Under the pieces are notes generated by a model. It was not told the DNA's origin. It was given only the letters and a program-made list of their open reading frames with translations, and did not search any database. Of a stretch of DNA of 64,000 nt, positions 1 to 8,875 are shown one piece after another. The translations under genes were made by a program, and so were the position numbers. The DNA comes from Bailinhaonella thermotolerans (lineage in GTDB: Bacteria > Actinomycetota > Actinomycetes > Streptosporangiales > Streptosporangiaceae): NCBI RefSeq assembly GCF_003594875.1, contig NZ_QZEY01000010.1:124001-188000 (forward strand), read 5' to 3'. The first letter of the stretch is position 1; each line of letters begins with the position of its first letter.

Positions 1-595
1 GCGGGATCGCCGCGGCCAGCCCGGCGGCGGCGGTGACCGCCCGGTCCAGCAGGTCGTCCGGGTGGCACAGCTCGTCCACCAGGCCCAGCGCGAGGGCCGC
101 CGCGGGCTCGCGGTTGACGCCGTCGAGCATCACGCGGCGCGCGGTGACCGGGCCCAGCGCGTGCCGCAGGATCTCCAGCGCGGCCTGGGGGAACGGCACG
201 CCGACCCGCAGCTCGGGGACGCCGATCGTGCCGCCGGACATGATCCGGTGGTCGCAGGCCGCCGCGAGCACGCAGCCCCCGGCGATCGCGTGCCCGTTGA
301 CGGCGGCGACCACCGGCCTGCCGAGGGAGAAGACGGCCCGGAAGGCCGCGCTCAGCGCGGGCAGGAACTCCGCGACGTACGCGGCGCCGCCCTCCACCAC
401 CCGCCGAAGGTCCACCCCGGCCGAGAACGCCCGCCCGGAGCCGGTCACGACCACGCCCCGGACCGGGCTCCCCGGTTCGTCCAGCTCGCGCGCCACCCGC
501 TCGATCGCCCGGCACAGTTCCAGGTCCAGCGCGTTGACCTTGCCATGCGCCAGCCGTACGACCGCGACGTCGCCGGCCATCTCGACTTCGATCAC
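1..595 (-). CDS. enoyl-CoA hydratase/isomerase family protein (3' end outside window)
   Basis: Crotonase-fold enzyme, expected to hydrate or isomerise an acyl-CoA thioester. The minus-strand translation begins VIEVEMAGDVAVVRLAHGKV and carries the family landmarks: a GSGRAFSAGVDL-type segment near residue 60 and the oxyanion-hole/substrate loop NGHAIAGGCVLAACD near residue 100, followed by RIMSGGTIGVPELRVG. The GTG start is chosen because GGGAG lies 5 bases upstream; an in-frame ATG five codons later has a weaker site. The C-terminus lies beyond the left edge. The usual catalytic Glu positions are not both obvious, so substrate and exact reaction are unknown. Confidence 0.85.
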   Translation of the reverse strand, partial: MIEVEMAGDVAVVRLAHGKVNALDLELCRAIERVARELDEPGSPVRGVVVTGSGRAFSAGVDLRRVVEGGAAYVAEFLPALSAAFRAVFSLGRPVVAAVNGHAIAGGCVLAAACDHRIMSGGTIGVPELRVGVPFPQAALEILRHALGPVTARRVMLDGVNREPAAALALGLVDELCHPDDLLDRAVTAAAGLAAAIP

Positions 596-656
596 CCTGT
601 CTCCCACGCTCGGCTCCCGCCCAGCGTACGGACGGAGCGGCCGCCCATCCGGGGAA

Positions 657-697
657 CGCCCGAGCCCGGCCCGCGGGTGGCGGGCCGGGCTCGGGCG
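657..697 (-). terminator. strong hairpin after the 731-1249 gene
   Basis: Perfect 18-bp inverted repeat (657-674 with 680-697) and a 5-base loop, just downstream of the minus-strand membrane-protein gene and upstream of the enoyl-CoA hydratase start. No T-run follows, as is common for actinomycete terminators. Confidence 0.7.
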
Positions 698-730
698 GGG
701 CGGGCGGGGCGGACGTGGCGCCCGTGCCGG

Positions 731-1249
731 TCAGGCGGCGGCGGTGGCGGCCAGGGCCAGGACCGAGGCGCCGAAGACCACGATGTGCCGGGCGTTCTGG
801 AGGGTCCAGGTCCAGGCGGGGAAGCCGGCCTCGGCGGCCTTGAGGAGGGCGGGGACGTCGATGCGCGCCAGGTCGGGGTCGCCCTTGCGGGCGAAGGCCG
901 CGCGCACGGACTTCTCGGCGGTGAGCTGGCTGTAGAGGATGGCGCAGTTGGCGGCCAGGATGAGCGACTGGAGGATCCAGGTCGTGGTGCCGGCCCAGGA
1001 GACGCCGGCGAGGTTGAGGGCGGCGGGGATCAGCATGAGGGTGGCGATGCCCACCGGGGCCCAGGTCTCGTGGCCGCCCGCGTCGAACCGCATCCCGTTC
1101 TCGGCCAGGACCGTGGTCCGCACGCCCTGCCGGGTCAGCTCCGCGTGCGCCCGGGCCGTGGCGGTGGCGCCGTAGCGGTGGCGGACCAGGGGGATGCTCA
1201 CGAAGGCCAGGGCGACGAGCGTCTGCATCACGGCGGCGACGATGTTCAT
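731..1249 (-). CDS. small multi-pass membrane protein, function unknown
   Basis: The 172-residue protein has about four hydrophobic segments (roughly residues 3-20, 65-85, 90-108 and 152-171) separated by short charged loops, so it should be an integral membrane protein. I do not recognise a family with confidence. AAGGA lies 9 bases before the ATG. The gene stands alone. Its upstream region holds three copies of a TTGAACTAAGT-type palindrome, so it is probably controlled by a dedicated repressor not encoded next to it. Confidence 0.7.
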   Translation of the reverse strand: MNIVAAVMQTLVALAFVSIPLVRHRYGATATARAHAELTRQGVRTTVLAENGMRFDAGGHETWAPVGIATLMLIPAALNLAGVSWAGTTTWILQSLILAANCAILYSQLTAEKSVRAAFARKGDPDLARIDVPALLKAAEAGFPAWTWTLQNARHIVVFGASVLALAATAAA

Positions 1250-1292
1250 GGGGGGATCCTTCCGTCACGCCCCGGGGGCTCCGGGCGGCTTG

Positions 1293-1364
1293 TTGAACTA
1301 AGTACAAGATGAATATAGAGGCGTGTTTGAACTAAGTGCAAGCCCCTTCTTCAACTTTGTTCAA
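1293..1364. promoter_or_regulatory. operator array of three pseudo-palindromes
   Basis: TTGAACTAAGTACAAG (1293-1308) and TTGAACTAAGTGCAAG (1327-1342) are near-identical copies 34 bp apart. Each fits the dyad TTGnACTnAGTnCAA. A third, degenerate copy TTCAACTTTGTTCAA (1350-1364) follows. This AT-rich island lies upstream of the minus-strand membrane-protein gene, and its far end touches the narI stop codon. The spacing and symmetry suggest binding of a dimeric HTH regulator; its identity is unknown. Confidence 0.6.
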
Positions 1365-2089
1365 AACCCTCGGCGCGCGTCAGCGGCGGGCGGCCTCGCC
1401 CGGGCAGGGTCGCCGGGGGCCCCGGCGCGGCTGCGGTAGACGATGTACGGGCGGGTCAGGTAGCCGAGCGGGGCCGTGAGCATGTGGACCAGGCGGGTGA
1501 ACGGCCAGACCGCGAACAGGGCGAACGCCGCGAGCACGTGGAGGTGGAAGGTCGGCGGCGCCCCCGCCATCAGGTCCCCCTCCGGGTGGAGCAGGAAGAT
1601 CGACCGGAACCACGGCGAGACCGTCCTGCGGTAGTCGTACTCCCCGAGGACGTTGGAGATCACCGTCGTGCCCAGCCCGAGCAGCAGCGTGACGGCGAGC
1701 AGGAGGTACATCAGCTTGTCGTTGCGGGTGGTGGCCATGAACACCGGCCCCACCGTGCGGCGGCGGTAGATCAGCAGCGCCAGCCCGCCCAGCGTGCACA
1801 CCCCCGCGAGCGTCCCGAGCACGATCGCCGCCCAGTGGTAGCCGGTCTCGGACACCCCCAGCCACTGCGTCCACCGCTGCGGGACCACCAGCCCCGCGAC
1901 GTGCCCGAGCAGCACGAACAGGATGCCGACGTGGAACAGCGGGCTCCCGATCCGCAGCAGCCGCCGCTCGTACAGCTCCGAGGACCGCGTGGTCCAGCCG
2001 AACTGGTCGTACCGGTAGCGCCACAGGTGCCCGAACACGAAGATCGCCAGCACCACGTAGGGCAGCACGACCCACAGCAGCGTGTTCAA
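1361..2089 (-). CDS. narI: respiratory nitrate reductase gamma subunit (cytochrome b)
   Basis: Membrane di-heme cytochrome b that passes quinol electrons to NarH. The 242-residue product has the family's five hydrophobic segments and the opening NTLLWVVLPYVVLAIFVFGH followed by WRYRYDQFGWTTRSS. Histidines in H-V-G-I, the GLVVPQ region and late helices (FHLHVLAAFALFAVWPFTRLVH, split here only for description) are the expected heme ligands. The start is TTG, overlapping the narJ stop as TTGA. This places the N-terminus where known NarI proteins begin; no ATG or GTG is available upstream in a sensible position. Last gene of the narGHJI operon. Confidence 0.93.
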   Translation of the reverse strand: MNTLLWVVLPYVVLAIFVFGHLWRYRYDQFGWTTRSSELYERRLLRIGSPLFHVGILFVLLGHVAGLVVPQRWTQWLGVSETGYHWAAIVLGTLAGVCTLGGLALLIYRRRTVGPVFMATTRNDKLMYLLLAVTLLLGLGTTVISNVLGEYDYRRTVSPWFRSIFLLHPEGDLMAGAPPTFHLHVLAAFALFAVWPFTRLVHMLTAPLGYLTRPYIVYRSRAGAPGDPARARPPAADARRGF

Positions 2090-2724
2090 CCCCGGCCTCC
2101 CCGCATGTACCCGGCCAGCCCGACCCCCTCCACCGGCGGCTCCGCGAACACCCTCGCCCGCCGCCGCCCCGGCTGGACCGTCGCCAGCACCGCCCCCACC
2201 ACGTCGGCGTACGGCGACCGCTCCGCCTCCAGCCCGCGCAGCAGCAGCTCCACCGCGCCCCGGTGCTCCGCCAGCAGCTCCCGCGCCCGCCGCCCCGCCT
2301 CCGCCGTCCGCTCCTCCACGCCCGGCACGGCCGAGCGGCCGGACAGCTCGCACACCACGGCCAGGTGGTCGGGCAGTTCCCCGTCCACGGGCTCCACCCC
2401 GGCCGTACGGCACAGCGCCCGGAACCGCAGCAGCGCCCCGCCGCGCGCCCGCGTGTCCCCGTGCGTGTAGTACGTGAGGTAGGGGCAGCACCGGGCCGAC
2501 AGGTCGAAGACCGCGACGTAGTGGGCCGCCAGCGCCGGCGGCGACACCCGGTCCAGGTGGTCGAGGAACGCGCCGAGCCGCCGCGCCGGCTCGCCCGCGG
2601 GCAGCCGCCGTACGGCCTCGGCCAGCACCGGGCGGGCGGCGAACAGCTCCCGGTCGGGGTAGCCGAGCAGCGCCGAGGCGACGAAGTGCGCGAGCGGGGC
2701 GCCGCGCCGGGACGGGCCCCTCAC
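2086..2724 (-). CDS. narJ: nitrate reductase molybdenum cofactor assembly chaperone
   Basis: Cytoplasmic chaperone that helps insert the molybdenum cofactor into NarG before NarGH docks on NarI. The 212-residue protein has the NarJ/TorD-family pattern: an early ALLGYPDRELF segment, a central DLSARCCPYLTYYTHGDTR motif near residues 75-95, and an alpha-helical remainder. The GTG start overlaps the narH stop as GTGA, and the stop overlaps the narI start as TTGA, so narH-narJ-narI look translationally coupled. Confidence 0.92.
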   Translation of the reverse strand: MRGPSRRGAPLAHFVASALLGYPDRELFAARPVLAEAVRRLPAGEPARRLGAFLDHLDRVSPPALAAHYVAVFDLSARCCPYLTYYTHGDTRARGGALLRFRALCRTAGVEPVDGELPDHLAVVCELSGRSAVPGVEERTAEAGRRARELLAEHRGAVELLLRGLEAERSPYADVVGAVLATVQPGRRRARVFAEPPVEGVGLAGYMRGGRG

Positions 2725-4379
2725 GAGTCGTCCCGGGAGCGCGACCGGGGCGGGAACAGCCCCTCGGGCAGGCCCTTGCCGTCCCAGTTCAGCAGGTTCA
2801 CGCGCCGCGCCGGACGCCGGCCCGGGGGTTCGCCCAGCTCGTCGGTGTCCTGCCGGTGCCTGAGCGCGTGGAAGTTCTCGACGGCGACCGGGCGGGGGCG
2901 GCCGGACGCCTCGCCGAAGGGGCCGTCCATGCCCGGCCCGCCCGCGAAGTCCAGACCGCACCCGGTGTTCAGCTCCTCGCTCCCGGGCCCCTGGTCGGGG
3001 TCGGCGAGCGGGATCACGTAGCGGTCGCCGTACTCGGCGATGGCCAGCAGCCGGTACATCGACTCGATCAGCGGCGGCGTCATGCCCACGGACGCGGAGA
3101 CGGCCGGGTCCGGGACGCGGCCGAGGTTGACCTCGCGCATGTGGGAGCGCATCGCGGCCAGCTTGCGCAGCACCTCGCGCACCGGCGCGGGGTCCCCGGC
3201 GGTGAACAGCCCGGCCAGGTAGTCCACCGGGATGCGGAGCGCGTCGATGGCCCCGAACAGGTTGCCCGCGTCCTCCCCGTCGTGCCCGGTGCGGCCGAGC
3301 GCGTCCACGACGGGCGAGAGCGGCGGGATGTACCAGACCATCGGCATCGTCCGGTACTCCGGGTGCAGCGGCAGCGCGACGCCGTACTCGAAGATCAGCT
3401 TGTGGACGGGCGACCTGCGGCACGCCTCCAGCCAGTCGTCCCGGACCCCGGACTCCCGCGCCGCCTCCTGGACCGCCGGGTCCTCCGGGTCGAGCAGCAC
3501 CGACTTCTGCGCCTCGACCAGGTCCCTCTCGTCCGGTACGGCCGCCGCCCCGGCCACGCGGTCCGCGTCGTACAGGACCGGCCCGATGTAACGCAGCCGG
3601 CCGACGCAGGTCTCGGCGCAGATCGTGGGGATGCCCACCTCGACCCGGGGGAAGCAGAACGTGCACTTCTCGGCCTTGCCGGTGCGGTGGTTGAAGTAGA
3701 CCTTCTTGTACGGGCAGCCGGTCACGCACATGCGCCAGCCCCGGCAGCGGTCCTGGTCCACGAGCACGATGCCGTCCTCCGAGCGCTTGTAGAGCGCCCC
3801 GGACGGGCAGGAGGCCACGCACGAGGGGTTCAGGCAGTGCTCGCAGATGCGCGGCAGGAAGAACATGAAGGTCTTCTCGAACTCCAGCTTGACCTGCTCG
3901 GACACCGACTGGAGCACGGGGTCGGGGGACGGGTCGCCGGCCAGGTCGTCGTCCCAGTTGGCGCTCCACTCGACCTTCATCGGCCGGCCCGAGATGAGCG
4001 AGCGCGGCCGGGCGACCGGGGTGTGCTCCTGCTCGGGGGCGGTGAAGAGCGTGTCGTAGTCGTAGGTCCAGGGCTCGTAGTAGTCCCGGATGTTCGGCAT
4101 GAGGGGGTTCGCGAAGATGGTGGCCAGCTTCTTGAACCGGCCGCCCGCCCTGAGCCGCAGCCGGCCGCGCCGGTCGGTCTCCCAGCCGCCCTTCCAGCGG
4201 TCCTGGTCCTCGTACCGGCGCGGATATCCCTGGCCAGGGCGGGTCTCGACGTTGTTGAACCAGACGTACTCCGTGCCCGCCCGGTTGGTCCACACCTGCT
4301 TGCACGTCACCGAGCACGTGTGGCAGCCGATGCACTTGTCGAGGTTCATCACCATCGCGAGCTGCGTCATCACGCGCAT
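2721..4379 (-). CDS. narH: respiratory nitrate reductase beta subunit
   Basis: Iron-sulfur subunit carrying electrons from NarI to NarG on the cytoplasmic face of the membrane. The 552-residue protein has four ferredoxin-type cysteine groups: CIGCHTCSVTC (residues 16-26), CEHCLNPSCVASC, CRGWRMCVTGC and CTFCF...CAETC. The Trp in CRGWRMC is the normal replacement in the group that binds the [3Fe-4S] cluster. The ATG overlaps the narG stop by one base (TGATG), indicating coupling. Length is normal for the family. Confidence 0.96.
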   Translation of the reverse strand: MRVMTQLAMVMNLDKCIGCHTCSVTCKQVWTNRAGTEYVWFNNVETRPGQGYPRRYEDQDRWKGGWETDRRGRLRLRAGGRFKKLATIFANPLMPNIRDYYEPWTYDYDTLFTAPEQEHTPVARPRSLISGRPMKVEWSANWDDDLAGDPSPDPVLQSVSEQVKLEFEKTFMFFLPRICEHCLNPSCVASCPSGALYKRSEDGIVLVDQDRCRGWRMCVTGCPYKKVYFNHRTGKAEKCTFCFPRVEVGIPTICAETCVGRLRYIGPVLYDADRVAGAAAVPDERDLVEAQKSVLLDPEDPAVQEAARESGVRDDWLEACRRSPVHKLIFEYGVALPLHPEYRTMPMVWYIPPLSPVVDALGRTGHDGEDAGNLFGAIDALRIPVDYLAGLFTAGDPAPVREVLRKLAAMRSHMREVNLGRVPDPAVSASVGMTPPLIESMYRLLAIAEYGDRYVIPLADPDQGPGSEELNTGCGLDFAGGPGMDGPFGEASGRPRPVAVENFHALRHRQDTDELGEPPGRRPARRVNLLNWDGKGLPEGLFPPRSRSRDDS

Positions 4380-7300
4380 CAGTAGCGCACCTCCTGGGAT
4401 CGGCGCCGGATCGTGGTGATCTCGTCGCGCTGGCTGCCGGTGGGGCCCAGGTAGTTGAAGGCGAAGCACTGCTGGGCGTAGCCGCCGATGAGGTGGGTGG
4501 GCTTGACCAGCAGCCGGGTGAGGGAGTTGTGGATCCCGCCGCGCCTGCCCGAGTTCTCGCTGACCGGCACGTCCACCACCCGCTCCTGCGCGTGGTACAT
4601 GTACACGGTCCCCTCGGGCATCCGGTGGGACACGATCGCCCGCGCCACCACCACGCCGTTGCGGTTGACGGCCTCGATCCAGTCGTTGTCGGCGATGCCC
4701 GCGCGCTCCGCGTCGGCCGGGCTCATCCAGATCGTCGGGCCGCCCCGCGACAGCGAGAGCATGAGCAGGTTGTCCTGGTACTCCGAGTGGATCGACCACT
4801 TGGAGTGCGGCGTCAGGTAGCGGACGCTGACTCCCTTCCCGGGGCCGCCCTCCTCGTCCCCCGCCTCGTCGAACATCGCGCGCATGTCCAGCGGGGGCCG
4901 GTAGACCGGCAGGGACTCGCCCGCCTCCTGCATCCAGTCGTGGTCGAGGTAGAAGTGCTGCCGCCCGGTGAGGGTGTGCCACGGCTTGCCGCGCTCGACG
5001 TTGAGCGTGAACGGGGAGTACCGCCGCCCCGCGTGCTCGCTGCCCGACCACTCCGGCGAGGTGATCACCGCCTGCGGGCGGTCGCGGGCGTCGGCGAACG
5101 TGATCAGCCGCTCCTCCGCGAGGCCCCCCAGGTCGGTGCCGGTGCGCTTGGACAGCGTCGTGAAGCCCTGCCGCGCCAGCCGCCCGTTCGTGCTGCCGGA
5201 GAACGCCAGGATCGCCTCGCACAGGTGCGTGTCCCGCGCCAGCGACGGGCGCCCCGCCGCCGCGCCCTCGCGCACCGCGCCGACGGCCTCGCGCAGCCGG
5301 GCGACCTCGTCCTTCAGCCGGTACGTCACGCCCTTGGTGGCCGCGCCCTTCTCCTCCGCGAGCGGCCCGAGCGCGGCGAGCCTGTCGGCGATCGCGCCGT
5401 AGTCGCGCTCGACCTCCGTGAGCCTGGGGAAGTCCCGCCCCGGCTCGGGCGTCTCCCCGGTCGCGCGCCAGTCGTGCACCCGGCCGTACGGCGTCGCCAG
5501 TTCGTCGGCCGTGTCGTGCAGCAGCGGCGCGGCCACCAGGTCGGTGCGGGTGCCCAGGTGCCGCGCGGCCAGGTCGCTGAACGCGCGGGCGATCGCGTGG
5601 AAGGCGTCGAAGTCCGACCGCGTCTGCCAGGGCGGATCGATGGCCGGGTTGAACGCGTGCACGAACGGGTGCATGTCCGTGGAGGACAGGTCGTACTTCT
5701 CGTACCAGGTCGCGGCGGGCAGCACGACGTCCGAGAACAGCGTGCTGGACGTCATCCGGAAGTCCAGCGACAACAGCAGGTCGAGCTTGCCGCGCGGGGC
5801 CTCGTCGCGCCAGCGCACGTCGCGCGGCCGCCGCCCGGGCGGGGCCTCGCCGCCGCCGACCGAGTCGCCCGCGCCGAGCAGGTGGCGCAGGAAGTACTCG
5901 TCGCCCTTGGCCGAGGAGCCCAACAGGTTGGACCGCCACAGCGTGAGCACGCGCGGCCAGTTCGCCGGCGCGTCCGGGTCCTCGCAGGCGAACCGCAGCC
6001 GCCCGCTCCGCACCTGGTCCACGACGTACGGCACCGCCTCCCGCCCGGCGGCCGCGGCCTCGTCTGCCAGGTCGAGCGGGTTGCGGTCGAAGGTGGGGTA
6101 GGACGGCATCCAGCCGAGCCGGGCCGACTGGGCGATCAGGTCGGCGGCGGTGCGCCCGGCGAACTCGCCCTCCCCGAGCGGGGAGCCGAGCAGGTCCGCC
6201 GGGGCCGTGTCGTAGCGCCACTGGCCGGTGTGCAGGTACCAGTACGGCGTGCCCGTCATCTGCCGGGCCGGCCGCGACCAGTCCAGGGCCCCGGCCAGCA
6301 GGGTCCAGCCGGTGAGCGGGCGGCACTTCTCCTGGCCGACGTAGTGCGCCCAGCCGCCGCCGTTCCGCCCCTGGCAGCCGGTGAGCAGCAGCAGCGCCAG
6401 GAACGACCGGTACATCGTGTCGCCGTGGAACCACTGGTTCACCCCCGCCCCCAGGATGATCATCGACCGGCCCCCGGACTCCTCGGCGTTCGCGGCGAAC
6501 TCGCGCGCCACGCGCTCGGCCACCGCCGCCGGGACCCCGGTGACCGTCTCCTGCCAGGCCGGCGTGTACGGCACGGCCGCGTCGCCGTACCCCTTCGGCC
6601 AGTCGCCGGGCAGGCCGGGGCGGGCCACGCCGTACTGCGCGAGCAGGATGTCGAAGACGGTGGTGACGAGCTCTCCGCCGACCTCGCGCACGGGGACGCC
6701 CCGCCGCAGGACGCCGCCCCGGCCCGCGGGCTCGTCGAAGCGGGGCAGGAGCACCTCGGCGGTCCCGGCCCCCGGGCCGCGCATCGTGAGCAGCGGATCG
6801 ACGCCGCCCAGGTCCAGGTTCCAGCGGCCCTCGCCCTCGGCGGAGTAGCGGAAGCCGAGCGTGCCGCCGGGGATCACGGGCTCGCCGGTGCGGGCGTCCA
6901 TGAGGACGGTCTTGAAGGGCGCGCTCCCGCCCTCCTCGCCCAGGTCGGCGGCGGTGAGGAACTTGCCCGGGACGTATCCGCCGGCGTGCGGGCGCAGCCG
7001 TACGAGGAACGGCAGGTCGGTGAACCGCTTCACGTAGTCGGTGAAGAAGGGCGTCGTCCGGTCGGCGAAGAACTCGCGCAGGATGACGTGGCCCATCGCC
7101 ATCCCCAGCGCGCCGTCGGTGCCGGGGAGCGGCGCGACCCACTCGTCGGCGAACTTGGCGGCGTCGCTGTAGTCCGGCGACATGACCACGACCTTCTGGC
7201 CCCGGTACCGCGCCTCGGCCATGTAGTGCGCGTCCGGGGTGCGGGTCACGGGCACGTTCGAGCCCCAGACCAGCAGGTACGTCGCGTCCCACCAGTCGGC

Positions 7301-8056
7301 GGACTCGGGCACGTCGGTCTGGTCGCCGAAGACCTGCGGGGACGCCACGGGCAGGTCGGCGTACCAGTCGTAGAACGAGAGCATCACCCCGCCGATCAGC
7401 GAGACGAAGCGCGACCCGACCGCGTGCGAGGCCATCGACATCGCCGGGATCGGCGAGAACCCCGCCACCCGGTCCGGGCCGTACGTCTTGATCGTGTGGA
7501 CGTGGGCGGCGGCGATGATCTCGGTGGCCTCGTCCCAGCTCACGCGCACGAGCCCGCCCCGGCCACGCGCCGACTGGTAGCGCCGCCGCCGCTCCGGGTC
7601 CGCCGTGATCTCCGCCCACGCCGCCACCGGGTCGCCGAGCCGGTCGCGCGCCTCCCGGTACATCTCGACCAGCGCGCCCCGGGCGTACGGATGACGGACG
7701 CGGGTCGGCGAGTACGTGTACCAGGAGAAGGCGGCCCCGCGCGGGCACCCCCGGGGCTCGTACTGCGGCCGGTCCGACCCCACGTCGGGGTAGTCGGTCT
7801 CCTGCGCCTCCCAGGTGATCACGCCGTCCTTGACGTACACCTTCCAGGAGCACGAGCCCGTGCAGTTCACCCCGTGGGTGGAACGCACCACCTTGTCGTG
7901 GCTCCACCGCTCCCGGTAGTAGACGTCCCCGTCCCGGCCGCCGACCTGGAACAGCGTCCGCAGGTCGGGCGACACCCGCCCGGGCCGCAGGAACCGCCCG
8001 GCCCGCACCAGGGCCTGCCCCAGCGCGCCGTCGGTCGCGGATCCCCTCGTCGCCAC
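4379..8056 (-). CDS. narG: respiratory nitrate reductase alpha subunit (molybdenum catalytic subunit)
   Basis: Catalytic subunit of membrane-bound nitrate reductase A, reducing nitrate to nitrite with bis-MGD molybdenum. The 1225 residues match NarG length. The N-terminal STHGVNCTGSCSWKVYVKDG segment supplies the His and Cys ligands of the FS0 cluster. The QTDVPESADWWDATYLLVWG segment and TRTPDAHYMAEARY are typical of the cofactor region. No twin-arginine signal is present, consistent with a cytoplasm-facing enzyme. It starts with GTG and has only a weak ribosome site. It heads narGHJI; no narK or regulator gene adjoins on this strand, so regulation is not visible. Confidence 0.97.
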   Translation of the reverse strand: MATRGSATDGALGQALVRAGRFLRPGRVSPDLRTLFQVGGRDGDVYYRERWSHDKVVRSTHGVNCTGSCSWKVYVKDGVITWEAQETDYPDVGSDRPQYEPRGCPRGAAFSWYTYSPTRVRHPYARGALVEMYREARDRLGDPVAAWAEITADPERRRRYQSARGRGGLVRVSWDEATEIIAAAHVHTIKTYGPDRVAGFSPIPAMSMASHAVGSRFVSLIGGVMLSFYDWYADLPVASPQVFGDQTDVPESADWWDATYLLVWGSNVPVTRTPDAHYMAEARYRGQKVVVMSPDYSDAAKFADEWVAPLPGTDGALGMAMGHVILREFFADRTTPFFTDYVKRFTDLPFLVRLRPHAGGYVPGKFLTAADLGEEGGSAPFKTVLMDARTGEPVIPGGTLGFRYSAEGEGRWNLDLGGVDPLLTMRGPGAGTAEVLLPRFDEPAGRGGVLRRGVPVREVGGELVTTVFDILLAQYGVARPGLPGDWPKGYGDAAVPYTPAWQETVTGVPAAVAERVAREFAANAEESGGRSMIILGAGVNQWFHGDTMYRSFLALLLLTGCQGRNGGGWAHYVGQEKCRPLTGWTLLAGALDWSRPARQMTGTPYWYLHTGQWRYDTAPADLLGSPLGEGEFAGRTAADLIAQSARLGWMPSYPTFDRNPLDLADEAAAAGREAVPYVVDQVRSGRLRFACEDPDAPANWPRVLTLWRSNLLGSSAKGDEYFLRHLLGAGDSVGGGEAPPGRRPRDVRWRDEAPRGKLDLLLSLDFRMTSSTLFSDVVLPAATWYEKYDLSSTDMHPFVHAFNPAIDPPWQTRSDFDAFHAIARAFSDLAARHLGTRTDLVAAPLLHDTADELATPYGRVHDWRATGETPEPGRDFPRLTEVERDYGAIADRLAALGPLAEEKGAATKGVTYRLKDEVARLREAVGAVREGAAAGRPSLARDTHLCEAILAFSGSTNGRLARQGFTTLSKRTGTDLGGLAEERLITFADARDRPQAVITSPEWSGSEHAGRRYSPFTLNVERGKPWHTLTGRQHFYLDHDWMQEAGESLPVYRPPLDMRAMFDEAGDEEGGPGKGVSVRYLTPHSKWSIHSEYQDNLLMLSLSRGGPTIWMSPADAERAGIADNDWIEAVNRNGVVVARAIVSHRMPEGTVYMYHAQERVVDVPVSENSGRRGGIHNSLTRLLVKPTHLIGGYAQQCFAFNYLGPTGSQRDEITTIRRRSQEVRY

Positions 8057-8299
8057 CCTTCCGATGTACGGCCCGCCCGCGCCCCGCCGAGAGCCACCAC
8101 GCCCCGGCTATCGGGAAAGATCAGCCCCCCATGCCCGCCTCTTTAGCCGCGGCCGGCGGCGACGCGCCGGGCGGCTCCCGAGGCGGGCCTCCGCCGCGAT
8201 CACGGCCGGTGATGGCACGATCGCAGTCATGGGGGGCAAGGTGCGCTCGGTGCTGCTGGGCAGCGTGTCCGACCACGCGGGGTTCGCGGGAGCCGGGCG
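8057..8299. other. divergent spacer between narG and the HPP gene
   Basis: This 243-bp spacer separates the divergent narG and HPP genes and must hold both promoters; I cannot place clear -35/-10 pairs. A short plus-strand reading ending at 8303 (MGGKVRSVLLGSVSDHAGFA) resembles the GSVS segment near the end of universal stress proteins and may be a decayed remnant. Confidence 0.35.
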
Positions 8300-8875
8300 G
8301 TGAAGGGACCACGGGCGCTGCGCTCGTTCTCGCTGGAGGAGATGGAGAAGCGGCACTCCCCCCGGCTGGTCCACGCGGTCTACTGCGGCCTCAACAGCTT
8401 CATCGCCCTGGCCCTGATGGCGCTCATCGCCTGGGCGACGCACAAGCCGTTCCTGTTCCCGTCCCTCGGGCCGACGGCGTTCCTGCTCTTCTTCTCGCCG
8501 CTCACCGCGGCCTCCTCGCCCCGCAACACCCTCTGCGGCCATCTCGTCGGCGTCCTGGCGGGGTGGCTCGGCCTCACGCTCACCGGCCTCCAGGACGACC
8601 CGCCGGACCTGGAGCACGTCACCGGGCCCAGGATCCTGGCCGCCGCCATCGCGCTCGGCCTCACCTGCGGGCTGATGCCGCTGCTCAGGGCCGCCCACCC
8701 CCCGGCCGGGGCGACCACCCTCATCGTCGCCCTCGGCCTGCTCCGCACCCCCGCCGACCTGGCCGTGATGATGTTCGCCGTGGCGATCATCACCCTCCAG
8801 GGGGTCCTCATCAACCGCCTCGCCGGGGTCCGCTACCCCCTCTGGTCCGCCCCGCCCGGCGCTCCCGCCCGCTGA
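8300..8875 (+). CDS. HPP-family integral membrane protein, possible nitrite transporter
   Basis: The 191-residue protein has five hydrophobic segments and the family signature AHPPAGAT (about residues 134-141); FPSLGPTAFLL is also typical. HPP proteins of cyanobacteria and plant chloroplasts have been shown to carry nitrite, and this copy is divergent from narGHJI, whose product is nitrite, so a role in nitrite movement is a reasonable inference. GTG at 8300 is chosen; an ATG at 8342 directly behind GGAGGAG is an alternative that would shorten the N-terminus by 14 residues. Confidence 0.85.
   Translation: MKGPRALRSFSLEEMEKRHSPRLVHAVYCGLNSFIALALMALIAWATHKPFLFPSLGPTAFLLFFSPLTAASSPRNTLCGHLVGVLAGWLGLTLTGLQDDPPDLEHVTGPRILAAAIALGLTCGLMPLLRAAHPPAGATTLIVALGLLRTPADLAVMMFAVAIITLQGVLINRLAGVRYPLWSAPPGAPAR

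Noticed and set aside
2721-7907. A 1728-residue minus-strand reading frame across narG and narH
   Set aside because: Only its last 552 residues are narH; the rest is an Arg/Gly/Ala-rich shadow of narG in another frame.
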